From NCBI GenBank assembly GCA_903930725.1, contig CAIYZW010000072.1, positions 1-10,753 of the forward strand: a stretch of 10,753 bases of DNA, written 5' to 3'. This DNA is from an uncultured Bacteroidota bacterium. Lineage in GTDB: Bacteria; Bacteroidota; Bacteroidia; Bacteroidales; 4484-276. The notes below the pieces were generated by a model, which was not told where the DNA came from, ran no database searches, and saw nothing but the letters and a program-made list of their open reading frames with translations. Positions 1 to 5,433 of the stretch are shown here, one piece after another (positions within the stretch are counted from its first letter, which is position 1; every line of letters begins with the position of its first letter). The position numbers were made by a program, and so were the translations under genes.

Positions 1-761
1 CCGGCGGCATCTCCGGCAAGGAAAATATTACCAAATTCGCAACCGCAGTACCGGCAATTTACAACGCCGCCCGACATATTTAAAGTGGCCGGTAATCCCG
101 CGATTTTATTCAGATAATTGTTGAGCAAAAAGCGGGCGGAGAGAGGCGGAAGTTGCTCCGGATCATAATAAATCCCGATATTGGCGTGGTTTTGATGTGG
201 AAAACACCAGATATATGCCGAGCCCATTTTCCGGGGATTGACGTACCACGAAAACTTTGGGTCAGAAATTTGTACCTCCGTCGAAAATCCTGCCCGGATG
301 TTGAACGGCAAATTGAGGTATTTCCGCACCTGTGAAGTGGCTCCATCGGCGCCTACCAGCCACTTAAAACCAAAATTCCCATGATTGGTTACAACATAAT
401 TACTCTGAATATTTTTAATAATCACCGGATTCCGGATTTCGATGTTGGAGGCATTTTTAATCCCAGCTAACTGGAAATCAGAAAGGTCTTTGCGGGTGAT
501 GGTTTTTAACGGATTTTGAAGACGAAAGGTAAATTTCAGGCGGTTAAGGAAAACGGTCTGTTTATCAAAAACCCGGATTTTATCCGGTGGCAGACTGAAA
601 TTCCCTGCAAGTTGGGTAATCCCGCCACCACAGGCTTTTGTGGCCAGTGTTTTGCTTTTATCAACGATCAAAACCGAAAGCGAACTTCCGGCCAACTCGC
701 TGGCACAACTCAATCCGGCAGGACCGGCACCAATAATGATAACATCGTAATTTTCCTTCAA
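1..761 (-). CDS. Geranylgeranyl reductase family FAD-dependent oxidoreductase, partial (C-terminus beyond the window)
   Basis: The minus-strand frame is open from a TTG at 761 to the window edge, about 253 residues. Near the N-terminus is the dinucleotide-binding motif GAGPAGL (residues 11-17), with an acidic residue (D34) ending the second strand. KACGGGI follows (42-48); this cysteine-containing loop is typical of the geranylgeranyl reductase family. Further on are GADGATSQVR, the aromatic AYIWCFP segment matching the family's YxWxFP substrate-site motif, and GDAAG at the edge, the usual FAD-binding Gly-Asp. Known members saturate prenyl chains of archaeal lipids, chlorophyll or quinones; the substrate here is unknown. 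No in-frame ATG lies near the motif, so TTG is the best start, giving MKENYDVIIIGAG. The upstream methyltransferase stop is in the same frame 12 nt before it, implying translational coupling. Family is fairly certain, start and substrate less so. Confidence 0.85.
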   Translation of the reverse strand, partial: MKENYDVIIIGAGPAGLSCASELAGSSLSVLIVDKSKTLATKACGGGITQLAGNFSLPPDKIRVFDKQTVFLNRLKFTFRLQNPLKTITRKDLSDFQLAGIKNASNIEIRNPVIIKNIQSNYVVTNHGNFGFKWLVGADGATSQVRKYLNLPFNIRAGFSTEVQISDPKFSWYVNPRKMGSAYIWCFPHQNHANIGIYYDPEQLPPLSARFLLNNYLNKIAGLPATLNMSGGVVNCRYCGCEFGNIFLAGDAA

Positions 762-773
762 GGGAAGATTTTT

Positions 774-1349
774 TTAGAGATATCGGTTTGTACTTTTCTT
801 ATAATCAAGATATTGCTGTCCAAACCTTTCGGTCAGGAATTTTTCTTCGTTGATGATAATTTTGTGATGAATCAAAATCCCAACGATCGCAAAAACCAGG
901 TTAAAAGGGTTGGAAACCATCATCACCGAGGCAATGGCAACGATTATCAAACCGAGATACATCGGGTTGCGGCTCAGTTTGTAAATGCCAGTCGTCCGGA
1001 GTTGGATTTCATCATTTTTCGGAAGCCCCATTTTTGTGTATCTTCCAAGATGAATCAGCGATAAGCATAAAAACAGGACGCCTTCAAAAAAGATGAAAAC
1101 TCCGATCCACCGAAGGAAATCCGGAACCTCAAGCCAGGAAAGATTAAATCCCAAAGCTTCAAATAACAAAAAACAATTGGGGAGTAAGATCAGGACTTTC
1201 CCCAGAAGCTGAACGGAAATATTCATGGTTGCCCGTCCAAAAAGCTCGCCACCGGCGGCTTTTACTTTGTAAACCACCGTAAAGAAAACGATGCCCAAAG
1301 CGCCAAATAAAACCAGGATAAGATAATTTTGAATTTCTATATTTAACAT
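774..1349 (-). CDS. Isoprenylcysteine carboxyl methyltransferase (ICMT/PEMT-type) family integral membrane protein
   Basis: This 191-residue protein has hydrophobic segments near residues 8-27, 48-66, 80-100 and 131-160. The C-terminal half carries the family hallmark: GIYKLSRNPMYLG (121-133), then an EE pair (168-169), FGQQYLDY (176-183) and a final Arg (R189). In ICMT and phospholipid N-methyltransferase relatives this part binds S-adenosylmethionine and an isoprenoid or lipid acceptor at the inner membrane. Bacterial members rarely have a known substrate. The start ATG is preceded by GGAAAA, and the gene follows the YdcF-like gene by 30 nt. Its stop lies 12 nt before the geranylgeranyl-reductase-type gene, so the pair probably acts on the same lipid or quinone (inference). 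Family assignment is firm; the reaction is not known. Confidence 0.85.
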   Translation of the reverse strand: MLNIEIQNYLILVLFGALGIVFFTVVYKVKAAGGELFGRATMNISVQLLGKVLILLPNCFLLFEALGFNLSWLEVPDFLRWIGVFIFFEGVLFLCLSLIHLGRYTKMGLPKNDEIQLRTTGIYKLSRNPMYLGLIIVAIASVMMVSNPFNLVFAIVGILIHHKIIINEEKFLTERFGQQYLDYKKSTNRYL

Positions 1350-1379
1350 TTTTCCAGCAGATTTAAACCAAAACTGTCA

Positions 1380-2054
1380 TTATTTTTTCCTTTCGGGAGC
1401 AAAAAACCACAAAACATAAAAATACCCCAGCGATTCGTTAATGATAGTCCTGAAACCATAACTCGATTTGTACCAGTGTTTTGTGTCGAAATTCATTTCG
1501 GGGATAACAATGTTGCCAACTTTAATATCCGCATCAAAAACAAGATTGTACAAATAGAGGCTGCGGCGGGCATGAGCGCCCATCGAAATCATGTTGAACG
1601 ATCTTATTTCGGGATGATATTTTTGGAGATACGTTTTTACGGCCTTCCCGGTGTGATAAGTCCGGTCGCGAAAAATATCGGAGGATGCCGGTACAATAGC
1701 CAGTTTTGTCGAATCAAAACCAAGTGCCAGGAGCGATTTTCCAATGAGTTCGGCATTAGAAGTCAGCCCGGAAATGTAAAATCCCTGATCGTAAACGGTA
1801 CCAGTTGCAATTAACAACTCATAATTTTTCTGATGAAATATTTTCAAAACCTGGTCGAAGGCATAATCCGGAACATAGCCTTCGAGCACCATCACACGGG
1901 CTTCGATGGTGTTTTCATGCGAAAGAAACGGCACAATATTTTTAACCGAAAACCAGCCCAGGACGATAAAAAAAAGCAAAATCAAAAGCCAGCCCCAGCC
2001 AGTCAACCCCCATCTTTCGCGTTTGCTTACAATTTTAAAACGTCCAATTTTCAT
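1380..2054 (-). CDS. YdcF/ElyC/SanA-like (DUF218-type) membrane-anchored envelope protein
   Basis: From the chosen ATG the protein has 224 residues. A basic N-terminus (KRER, 11-14) precedes one membrane segment (about 19-35), and the rest is a soluble alpha/beta domain probably outside the membrane. EARVMVLEGY (51-60) matches the first strand of DUF218 domains, where the usual motif is VLGG; Glu here replaces the first Gly. SSDIFRDRTYHTG (124-136) and SMGAHARRS (157-165) match the later family motifs with conserved Thr and His-x-x-Arg. Relatives such as SanA and ElyC affect envelope integrity and cell-wall precursor metabolism in enterobacteria; the chemistry is unsettled. A longer frame reaches an ATG at 2162, but that would lie upstream of the promoter at 2093-2122 and overlap the divergent cupin gene, so 2054 is preferred. 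Confidence 0.7.
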   Translation of the reverse strand: MKIGRFKIVSKRERWGLTGWGWLLILLFFIVLGWFSVKNIVPFLSHENTIEARVMVLEGYVPDYAFDQVLKIFHQKNYELLIATGTVYDQGFYISGLTSNAELIGKSLLALGFDSTKLAIVPASSDIFRDRTYHTGKAVKTYLQKYHPEIRSFNMISMGAHARRSLYLYNLVFDADIKVGNIVIPEMNFDTKHWYKSSYGFRTIINESLGYFYVLWFFAPERKK

Positions 2055-2082
2055 CTCTGGAATCTTTAGTGAAGGAATTTTA

Positions 2083-2090
2083 TAATTTTG
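2083..2090 (+). promoter_or_regulatory. Candidate -7 box of the cupin-SDR promoter
   Basis: TAATTTTG exactly matches the Bacteroidota -7 consensus TAnnTTTG and lies 45 nt before the cupin ATG at 2136. No clean TTTG -33 element sits at the usual 17-23 nt upstream; TCTG at 2056-2059 (23 nt away) is the closest. It is the mirror image of the opposing -7 box at 2093-2100. Confidence 0.45.
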
Positions 2091-2100
2091 GTCAAAATTA
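2083..2100. repeat. 18-bp palindrome made by two facing -7 boxes
   Basis: TAATTTTG-GT-CAAAATTA is an inverted repeat with 8-bp perfect arms and a 2-bp spacer. Each arm is the -7 box of one divergent promoter, so the two open complexes would compete for the same DNA. It could equally serve as an operator for a dimeric regulator. Confidence 0.6.
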
Positions 2101-2122
2101 ATTGAAGTTAGCCATTTGCAAA
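2093..2122 (-). promoter_or_regulatory. Bacteroidota-type promoter for the YdcF-like / methyltransferase / reductase operon
   Basis: Read on the minus strand, TTTG (2122-2119) is followed after 18 nt by TAATTTTG (2100-2093), an exact match to the TTTG-N17-23-TAnnTTTG promoter of this phylum. Transcription would begin about 2087, some 30 nt before the ATG at 2054. This supports that start over the ATG at 2162. Confidence 0.65.
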
Positions 2123-2135
2123 AAAAACTATTCCA

Positions 2136-2639
2136 ATGAACATTGACGAAATTGTTAAACACCTCGACCTGATACCTTTAGAAGAAGAAGGTGGCTTTTA
2201 TCGCGAAACTTTCAGAAGTGACATCATTATCGAAAAAGCGCCTTATAATGGTGGCATCAGGACCAGGCGTTCCATTTATTCCTGCATTTATTATCTGATT
2301 ACGCAGGACAGTTTTTCGGCTTTGCACCGCCTTCCCGGAGATGAAATCTGGCATTTTTATCTGGGCGATCCCATCGAACAGTTGCAACTTTATGAGGACG
2401 GTACGGGAAAAATCATCGAAATCGGGAATAATCTGCTCACCGGACAAGCACCACAGGTTATTGTTCCGCAAAATGTATGGCAGGGTTCGAAACTCAAGGT
2501 TGGCGGGAAGTTTGCGCTTGTTGGAACAACCATGTCGCCGGGTTACGAATTTGAAGATTATAAAGGAGGCAAAAAGGAAGAACTCACCCGGCTTTATCCT
2601 GATTTCGCCTCACTTATCAACATTTTGGCCATGGAATAA
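2136..2639 (+). CDS. Cupin superfamily protein, DUF985 (Cupin_5) type
   Basis: This 167-residue protein matches DUF985 in length and layout. EEGGFYRETF (17-26) is the usual N-terminal motif; then come IYYLI (51-55), SALHRLPGDEIWHFYLGDP (61-79) with the conserved His-Arg and Asp-Glu-x-Trp-His cluster, VIVPQNVWQ (108-116), and PGYEFEDY (135-142) near the end. The fold is a single small beta-barrel. Relatives are known mostly from structures, and no firm enzymatic role is established; sugar- or nucleotide-like ligands have been suggested. It is the first gene of a plus-strand group, with an SDR oxidoreductase starting 9 nt after its stop. It overlaps only non-coding leader of the divergent gene once that gene's start is placed at 2054. 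Family assignment is firm, function unknown. Confidence 0.9.
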   Translation: MNIDEIVKHLDLIPLEEEGGFYRETFRSDIIIEKAPYNGGIRTRRSIYSCIYYLITQDSFSALHRLPGDEIWHFYLGDPIEQLQLYEDGTGKIIEIGNNLLTGQAPQVIVPQNVWQGSKLKVGGKFALVGTTMSPGYEFEDYKGGKKEELTRLYPDFASLINILAME

Positions 2640-2648
2640 TCAGCAAAA

Positions 2649-3422
2649 ATGGAAGAAATTTTAAAGTTGTTTTCCTTAAAGGATAAGGTTGCTGTTGTTA
2701 CAGGCGGCGCCGTAAATATTGGCCGTGGCATTTCGTTCAAACTCGCTGCAGCAGGAGCTAAGGTGGCAATTATTTATAATTCAAGCAATGCGCAGGCATT
2801 GGATATTTCGGCTGGATTGAAAAAATCAGATTACGAACATTTGCTTTTAAAAGCGGATTTGACCAAGGAAATTGAGGTAATTGATGCAATCAGAAAAGTG
2901 GCTGAACATTTCGGACGGATTGACGTTTTAGTTAACAATGCTGGTGTTTTTGGCCTTTCGATACAGCACGAATTGGCTGTTGAAAGTTGGGATGAAATTT
3001 TTAATCTGAATCTGAAAGGCCTGTTTTTGTGTTCCCGTGAAGTATTGAAACTGATGATGAAACAAGCCGAAGGTGGCACCATTGTGAACATTGCCAGCAT
3101 CAACGGGATGCATCCGGGTTTTGGGATGACCGCGCATTACGATGCTTCAAAAGGTGGCGTAATTGCTTACACGCGTTCGCTGGCTGCTGAGGTGGCTCCG
3201 TTTGGAATTCGCGTAAATGCGGTGGCTCCAGGACTTGTTGATTCGGAAAACCTCCGGAAGTTTGCTCCAGACCTTGCCTCGAAAGTCGAAAAACGAACAC
3301 CGTTAAAAAAATTGGCCTCGCCTGAAGATGTTGCCAACACGGTTTTATTTCTGGTTTCAAAAGCTGCTTCGCACATTACCGGTGAAATTATTACAGTTGA
3401 TGGAGGGTATTTGCTGACGTAA
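2649..3422 (+). CDS. Classical short-chain dehydrogenase/reductase (SDR, FabG-like)
   Basis: At 257 residues this is a normal-length classical SDR. TGGAVNIG (18-25) is the nucleotide-binding loop, with Asn replacing the usual middle Gly, a variant also met in other SDRs. NNAG is at 96-99 and the NLKG Asn at N121. The likely catalytic residues are S150 (in NIAS), Y164 and K168 (YDASK). The PG motif (194-195) and a C-terminal GEIITVDGGY complete the fold. It should catalyse NAD(P)H-dependent reduction of a carbonyl or oxidation of an alcohol in the cytoplasm; the substrate cannot be read from sequence. The ATG follows CAAAA and lies 9 nt behind the cupin stop, so the two are almost surely co-transcribed. 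A role in fatty-acid synthesis is possible, but no fab genes are nearby. Confidence 0.92.
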   Translation: MEEILKLFSLKDKVAVVTGGAVNIGRGISFKLAAAGAKVAIIYNSSNAQALDISAGLKKSDYEHLLLKADLTKEIEVIDAIRKVAEHFGRIDVLVNNAGVFGLSIQHELAVESWDEIFNLNLKGLFLCSREVLKLMMKQAEGGTIVNIASINGMHPGFGMTAHYDASKGGVIAYTRSLAAEVAPFGIRVNAVAPGLVDSENLRKFAPDLASKVEKRTPLKKLASPEDVANTVLFLVSKAASHITGEIITVDGGYLLT

Positions 3423-3423
3423 A

Positions 3424-3514
3424 AAGGAAGAGTGGAAGAGTGGAATAATGGAATGTTGGAAAGATGGAAGATTGGAATGTTGGAAAGATGGAAGAATGTT
3501 GAAATGGAATAATG
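3424..3514 (+). repeat. Purine-rich low-complexity repeat with 24-bp period
   Basis: This stretch is built from GGAA/TGGAA words. The 20-bp word GAATGTTGGAAAGATGGAAG occurs exactly at 3451-3470 and 3475-3494 (period 24), with a decayed third copy from 3494. TGGAATAATG flanks the block at 3441-3450 and 3505-3514. The plus strand is almost free of C, giving strong strand asymmetry. No promoter is visible. Frames through it give repetitive, non-protein-like peptides. Confidence 0.8.
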
Positions 3515-3534
3515 AATTAAACCCAGTGCTCCTG

Positions 3535-3562
3535 GCGCTTTGCGCTTTGCGCCCTGCGCTCT
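3535..3562 (+). repeat. Four tandem GC-rich heptamers (GCGCYYT)
   Basis: GCGCTTT, GCGCTTT, GCGCCCT and GCGCTCT follow each other without gaps. The sequence is sharply more GC-rich than its surroundings. GGCGC (3534-3538) can pair with GCGCC (3549-3553) in a short hairpin. No T-run follows on either strand, so it is not a canonical terminator. It lies just before the pdxH start codons. Confidence 0.75.
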
Positions 3563-3568
3563 GCAAAA

Positions 3569-3595
3569 ATGGAAAAAATGGAAAAAATGGAAAAA
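3569..3595 (+). repeat. Three tandem 9-bp repeats each carrying a start codon
   Basis: ATGGAAAAA occurs three times without a gap and in frame, encoding MEK-MEK-MEK at the N-terminus of PdxH. Each ATG is preceded by at least four A residues, the usual A-rich start context of this phylum, so all three could initiate. A 9-bp unit can change copy number by slippage without breaking the frame. Confidence 0.9.
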
Positions 3596-4231
3596 TCGAA
3601 AATAGCGGCTATACGCAAGGATTATTTGAACGGGAAACTGGAGGTAGAATCCATCCTTTCAAACCCGGTTGAACAATTTAAATTGTGGTTTCAGGAAGCT
3701 ATAAATGCCGGTGTTGACGAGCCTACGGCCATGTTCCTGGCAACCACCGGAAAGGATTCGCAGCCTGCGGCGCGGATTGTGCTTTTAAAAGGTGTTGACG
3801 AAAAGGGCTTCGATTTTTTTACGAATTACCAAAGCCGGAAGGGCCTTCAAATAGCCGAAAACCCAAAAGTTGCCGCTACTTTTTTCTGGAAAGAATTGGA
3901 AAGGCAGGTTAGGATTGAAGGGGTTGTTGAGAAATTAGATGGTGCCGAATCAGACGAATATTTTAATTCCAGACCTGCCGAAAGCCGCTTCAGTGCGGCT
4001 GCTTCGCCACAAAGCCAGGTAATTCCCGACAGGAATTTTCTCGAAAAAAAGATTACCGGGTTAAAAGAAATGTTTTCAGTAGAAGAATTAAAACGGCCAG
4101 AACACTGGGGTGGTTACAAACTTAAACCCCACAGAATTGAGTTTTGGCAAGGCCGCGAAAACCGTCTTCACGATAGGTTGGTTTATGCAATTTCGGATGG
4201 AAATTGGTTTATCGAAAGGCTCGCGCCCTAA
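3569..4231 (+). CDS. pdxH: Pyridoxamine/pyridoxine 5'-phosphate oxidase
   Basis: PdxH is an FMN-dependent cytoplasmic enzyme. It oxidises pyridoxine or pyridoxamine 5'-phosphate to pyridoxal 5'-phosphate with O2, the last step of vitamin B6 synthesis or salvage. The 220-residue frame shows the family blocks in order: RIVLLKG, FFTNYQSRKG, FFWKELERQVRIEG, EYFNSRPAESR, SPQSQ, and a C-terminal block RPEHWGGYKLKP plus IEFWQGRENRLHDR that fits the family signature, ending in ERLAP. FMN- and PLP-contacting Arg, Lys and His residues are in place and it looks complete. The start is ambiguous among ATGs at 3569, 3578 and 3587 in the tandem repeat; the third gives 214 residues. It follows the SDR gene by 146 nt of repeats. 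No TAnnTTTG promoter is visible there, so it may be read from the cupin promoter. It converges on the 93-aa gene at 4289. Confidence 0.97.
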   Translation: MEKMEKMEKSKIAAIRKDYLNGKLEVESILSNPVEQFKLWFQEAINAGVDEPTAMFLATTGKDSQPAARIVLLKGVDEKGFDFFTNYQSRKGLQIAENPKVAATFFWKELERQVRIEGVVEKLDGAESDEYFNSRPAESRFSAAASPQSQVIPDRNFLEKKITGLKEMFSVEELKRPEHWGGYKLKPHRIEFWQGRENRLHDRLVYAISDGNWFIERLAP

Positions 4232-4288
4232 AAGATTTTGCGGCAAAAACCAGGTTTTGAATAATTTATCTTATTGATAACAAACAAA

Positions 4289-4570
4289 CTAATCGCGATT
4301 TTTTTTGCGGAGTTGCTTTTTCCTTTTTCGTTCGCGCCAGCGCTGCACAAGGTTAAAAACCACCCTGGCCACATTTATTACCATCATGGGATTGCTGATG
4401 ATGGCCTGCGTAATTTCGCCTCTTAAATTAGATGATTCCAAATCGGTTCTCAAACCGGCAAGTTGGTTTTTTATCTCATCTTCCTTGAACCTGATTTCGG
4501 TTCTTAACAAGAGTTTCCGATAACGGAGATCGTTTAGGTTTTTAATCTTATTCAGCTGCATCTTTGTCAT
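4289..4570 (-). CDS. Unrecognised small basic protein at the end of the YtxH-holin operon
   Basis: I do not recognise this 93-residue protein (90 if it starts at the second Met, ATG at 4561). The N-terminal half is charged and helical-looking, with alternating Lys/Arg and Glu/Asp and Leu spacing suggestive of a coiled coil. A moderately hydrophobic stretch (about 54-77, with ISNPMMVINVARVVFNLV) follows. The tail is strongly basic (RWRERKRKKQLRKKNR). This could be an amphipathic or weak membrane helix anchored by a cytoplasmic positive tail. The gene overlaps the end of the holin-family gene by 23 nt (14 from the second Met), so translation is coupled. It probably works with the YtxH and DUF1469 proteins at the membrane (inference). 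It is a real gene judging by the overlap, orientation and composition. Confidence 0.7.
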   Translation of the reverse strand: MTKMQLNKIKNLNDLRYRKLLLRTEIRFKEDEIKNQLAGLRTDLESSNLRGEITQAIISNPMMVINVARVVFNLVQRWRERKRKKQLRKKNRD

Positions 4571-4943
4571 TTTTAAGGTTGTTCAGGCTTTCCTCTTTTT
4601 CAAAAGCTGCCTCGGTAAATCCACGCAGCATCGGGTTCAGAAACAACACATTTCTAAAAGCAAAAACGACTACCGCCAGAATAACAAAAAATGCGGCTGT
4701 AATTAAATAGCCTTCATAACGGGCTCCAAAATGCAACTCATACCAGGCCACAAAAACAAACGAAAGAAATATGAGGAAAAAAAGTATGAAAATGGTCGAA
4801 ATCAGCATGGCGAGAAAATTGGTAAATGCTTTCGAAATCCGTTCGATGGCAACTAAAGTAAACAATTCCAATTTCATATCAACGATTTCCTTCACGTTTC
4901 TGGCGGTTTCGTTAAGGTTTTCCTCAAATTTTTCGGTATCCAT
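4548..4943 (-). CDS. DUF1469 / 'phage holin family' (Phage_holin_3_6) membrane protein
   Basis: This is a 131-residue protein with an amphipathic N-terminal helix (about 3-38, KEIVDMKLELFTLVAIERISK). Two adjacent membrane segments follow (about 42-67 and 78-97), with a short loop, then a charged C-terminal tail. This layout and the ELFTLVAIER segment are typical of DUF1469 (PF07332), a family of small bacterial membrane proteins named for similarity to holins but usually chromosomal and not phage-linked. No phage gene is nearby. Its partners here are a YtxH protein upstream and the 93-aa gene that overlaps its end, a grouping often tied to the envelope stress or general stress response in other bacteria (established only loosely). 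An alternative ATG at 4988 would run through the hairpin arm at 4970-4978, so the one at 4943 is chosen. Confidence 0.85.
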   Translation of the reverse strand: MDTEKFEENLNETARNVKEIVDMKLELFTLVAIERISKAFTNFLAMLISTIFILFFLIFLSFVFVAWYELHFGARYEGYLITAAFFVILAVVVFAFRNVLFLNPMLRGFTEAAFEKEESLNNLKNDKDAAE

Positions 4944-4961
4944 GATTTTTATTTTTTGTTT

Positions 4962-5032
4962 AAAAAATGTCCCGGAAATCTTGCTCACTTTGCCTGGTTT
5001 TAATGCTTTCCGGGATGATTATTTTCATCCCG
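4962..5032 (-). promoter_or_regulatory. Attenuator-like mutually exclusive hairpins before the holin-family gene
   Basis: In the minus-strand transcript, CGGGATGA (5032-5025) and TCATCCCG (5018-5011) form a perfect 8-bp hairpin with a 6-nt loop. The second arm overlaps TCCCGGAAA (5015-5007), which can instead pair perfectly with TTTCCGGGA (4978-4970) over a 28-nt loop. CA and six T residues follow (4967-4962), 18 nt before the ATG at 4943. The second fold resembles an intrinsic terminator and the first an anti-terminator. The long loop makes the terminator unusual, so function is unproven. Confidence 0.45.
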
Positions 5033-5104
5033 CTTATCAAAACCTTCAGGCGATGGAGCGACTTTCGGGACAATCGTCAATAATTTTTAATTACACACAA
5101 AAGG

Positions 5105-5344
5105 CTATGCTTCCTTTTCTTTAGCTTTCGAAACTTTGGCTTTCATATCGCCAATTGCATCGTTGACGTAATTTTTTACATCTTCGAATTTTTCGTCAAA
5201 ATCTTCCTTGATTTTGTCCGCTTTATTGCGGATTTTTTTGCGGGTTACCGAACCTTTTTCGGGGGCATACAAAATCCCAACGGCAGCACCTACAGCGGCG
5301 CCTGCCAATAATCCCAAAAGAAAACCTGATGTTGAACTTTTCAT
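5105..5344 (-). CDS. YtxH domain-containing protein
   Basis: This is a 79-residue protein. An N-terminal glycine- and alanine-rich membrane helix (about 7-25, GFLLGLLAGAAVGAAVGILY) is followed at once by APEKG (27-31) and TRKKI (34-38), the signature of YtxH-domain proteins. A charged, probably helical tail follows (KADKIKEDFDEKFEDVKNYV). Family members are small inner-membrane proteins, several linked to general stress in Firmicutes; the biochemical role is unknown. The gene has its own promoter at 5385-5415. The holin-family gene follows after a 161-nt structured leader, so the two may be co-transcribed but separately tuned. Confidence 0.9.
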   Translation of the reverse strand: MKSSTSGFLLGLLAGAAVGAAVGILYAPEKGSVTRKKIRNKADKIKEDFDEKFEDVKNYVNDAIGDMKAKVSKAKEKEA

Positions 5345-5384
5345 AGTAGTAAAATTTATTTGATTTTTATTAAAAGTTGTTGAG

Positions 5385-5415
5385 CAAAAATACTTATAAT
5401 TTCCTTTAAAGTCAA
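5385..5415 (-). promoter_or_regulatory. Bacteroidota-type promoter for the ytxH-holin operon
   Basis: On the minus strand, TTG (5415-5413) is followed after 20 nt by TATTTTTG (5392-5385), matching TAnnTTTG. The expected transcript start is near 5379, about 35 nt before the ytxH ATG. The stretch is AT-rich and lies in the gap behind the AI-2E gene, as expected for a promoter. Confidence 0.6.
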
Positions 5416-5433
5416 CAAAAACGTAAATGCGGG

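Noticed and set aside
516..1064. Plus-strand open frame of 182 codons
   Set aside because: It runs antisense through two well-supported minus-strand genes, and its peptide shows no family motif.
2055..2162. N-terminal extension of the YdcF-like protein from the ATG at 2162
   Set aside because: It would start upstream of the best promoter match (2093-2122), overlap the divergent cupin gene, and add a segment not typical of the family.
3448..3672. Plus-strand open frame of 74 codons through the repeats
   Set aside because: The peptide only translates the tandem repeats and then reads pdxH in the wrong frame.
4232..4288. Terminator between convergent pdxH and the 93-aa gene
   Set aside because: Only weak inverted repeats are present (TTATC/GATAA at 4266-4280, and CAAAA/TTTTG nearby), with short AT stems and no fitting T-run.
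4548..4943. Prophage reading of the 'phage holin family' gene
   Set aside because: The family name is historical. No phage structural, lysis or integrase gene is nearby, and the YtxH neighbour fits a chromosomal stress-type operon.
4944..4988. Longer start of the holin-family protein at 4988
   Set aside because: It would translate one arm of the hairpin structure and its T-run. The ATG at 4943 gives the family's usual N-terminus.
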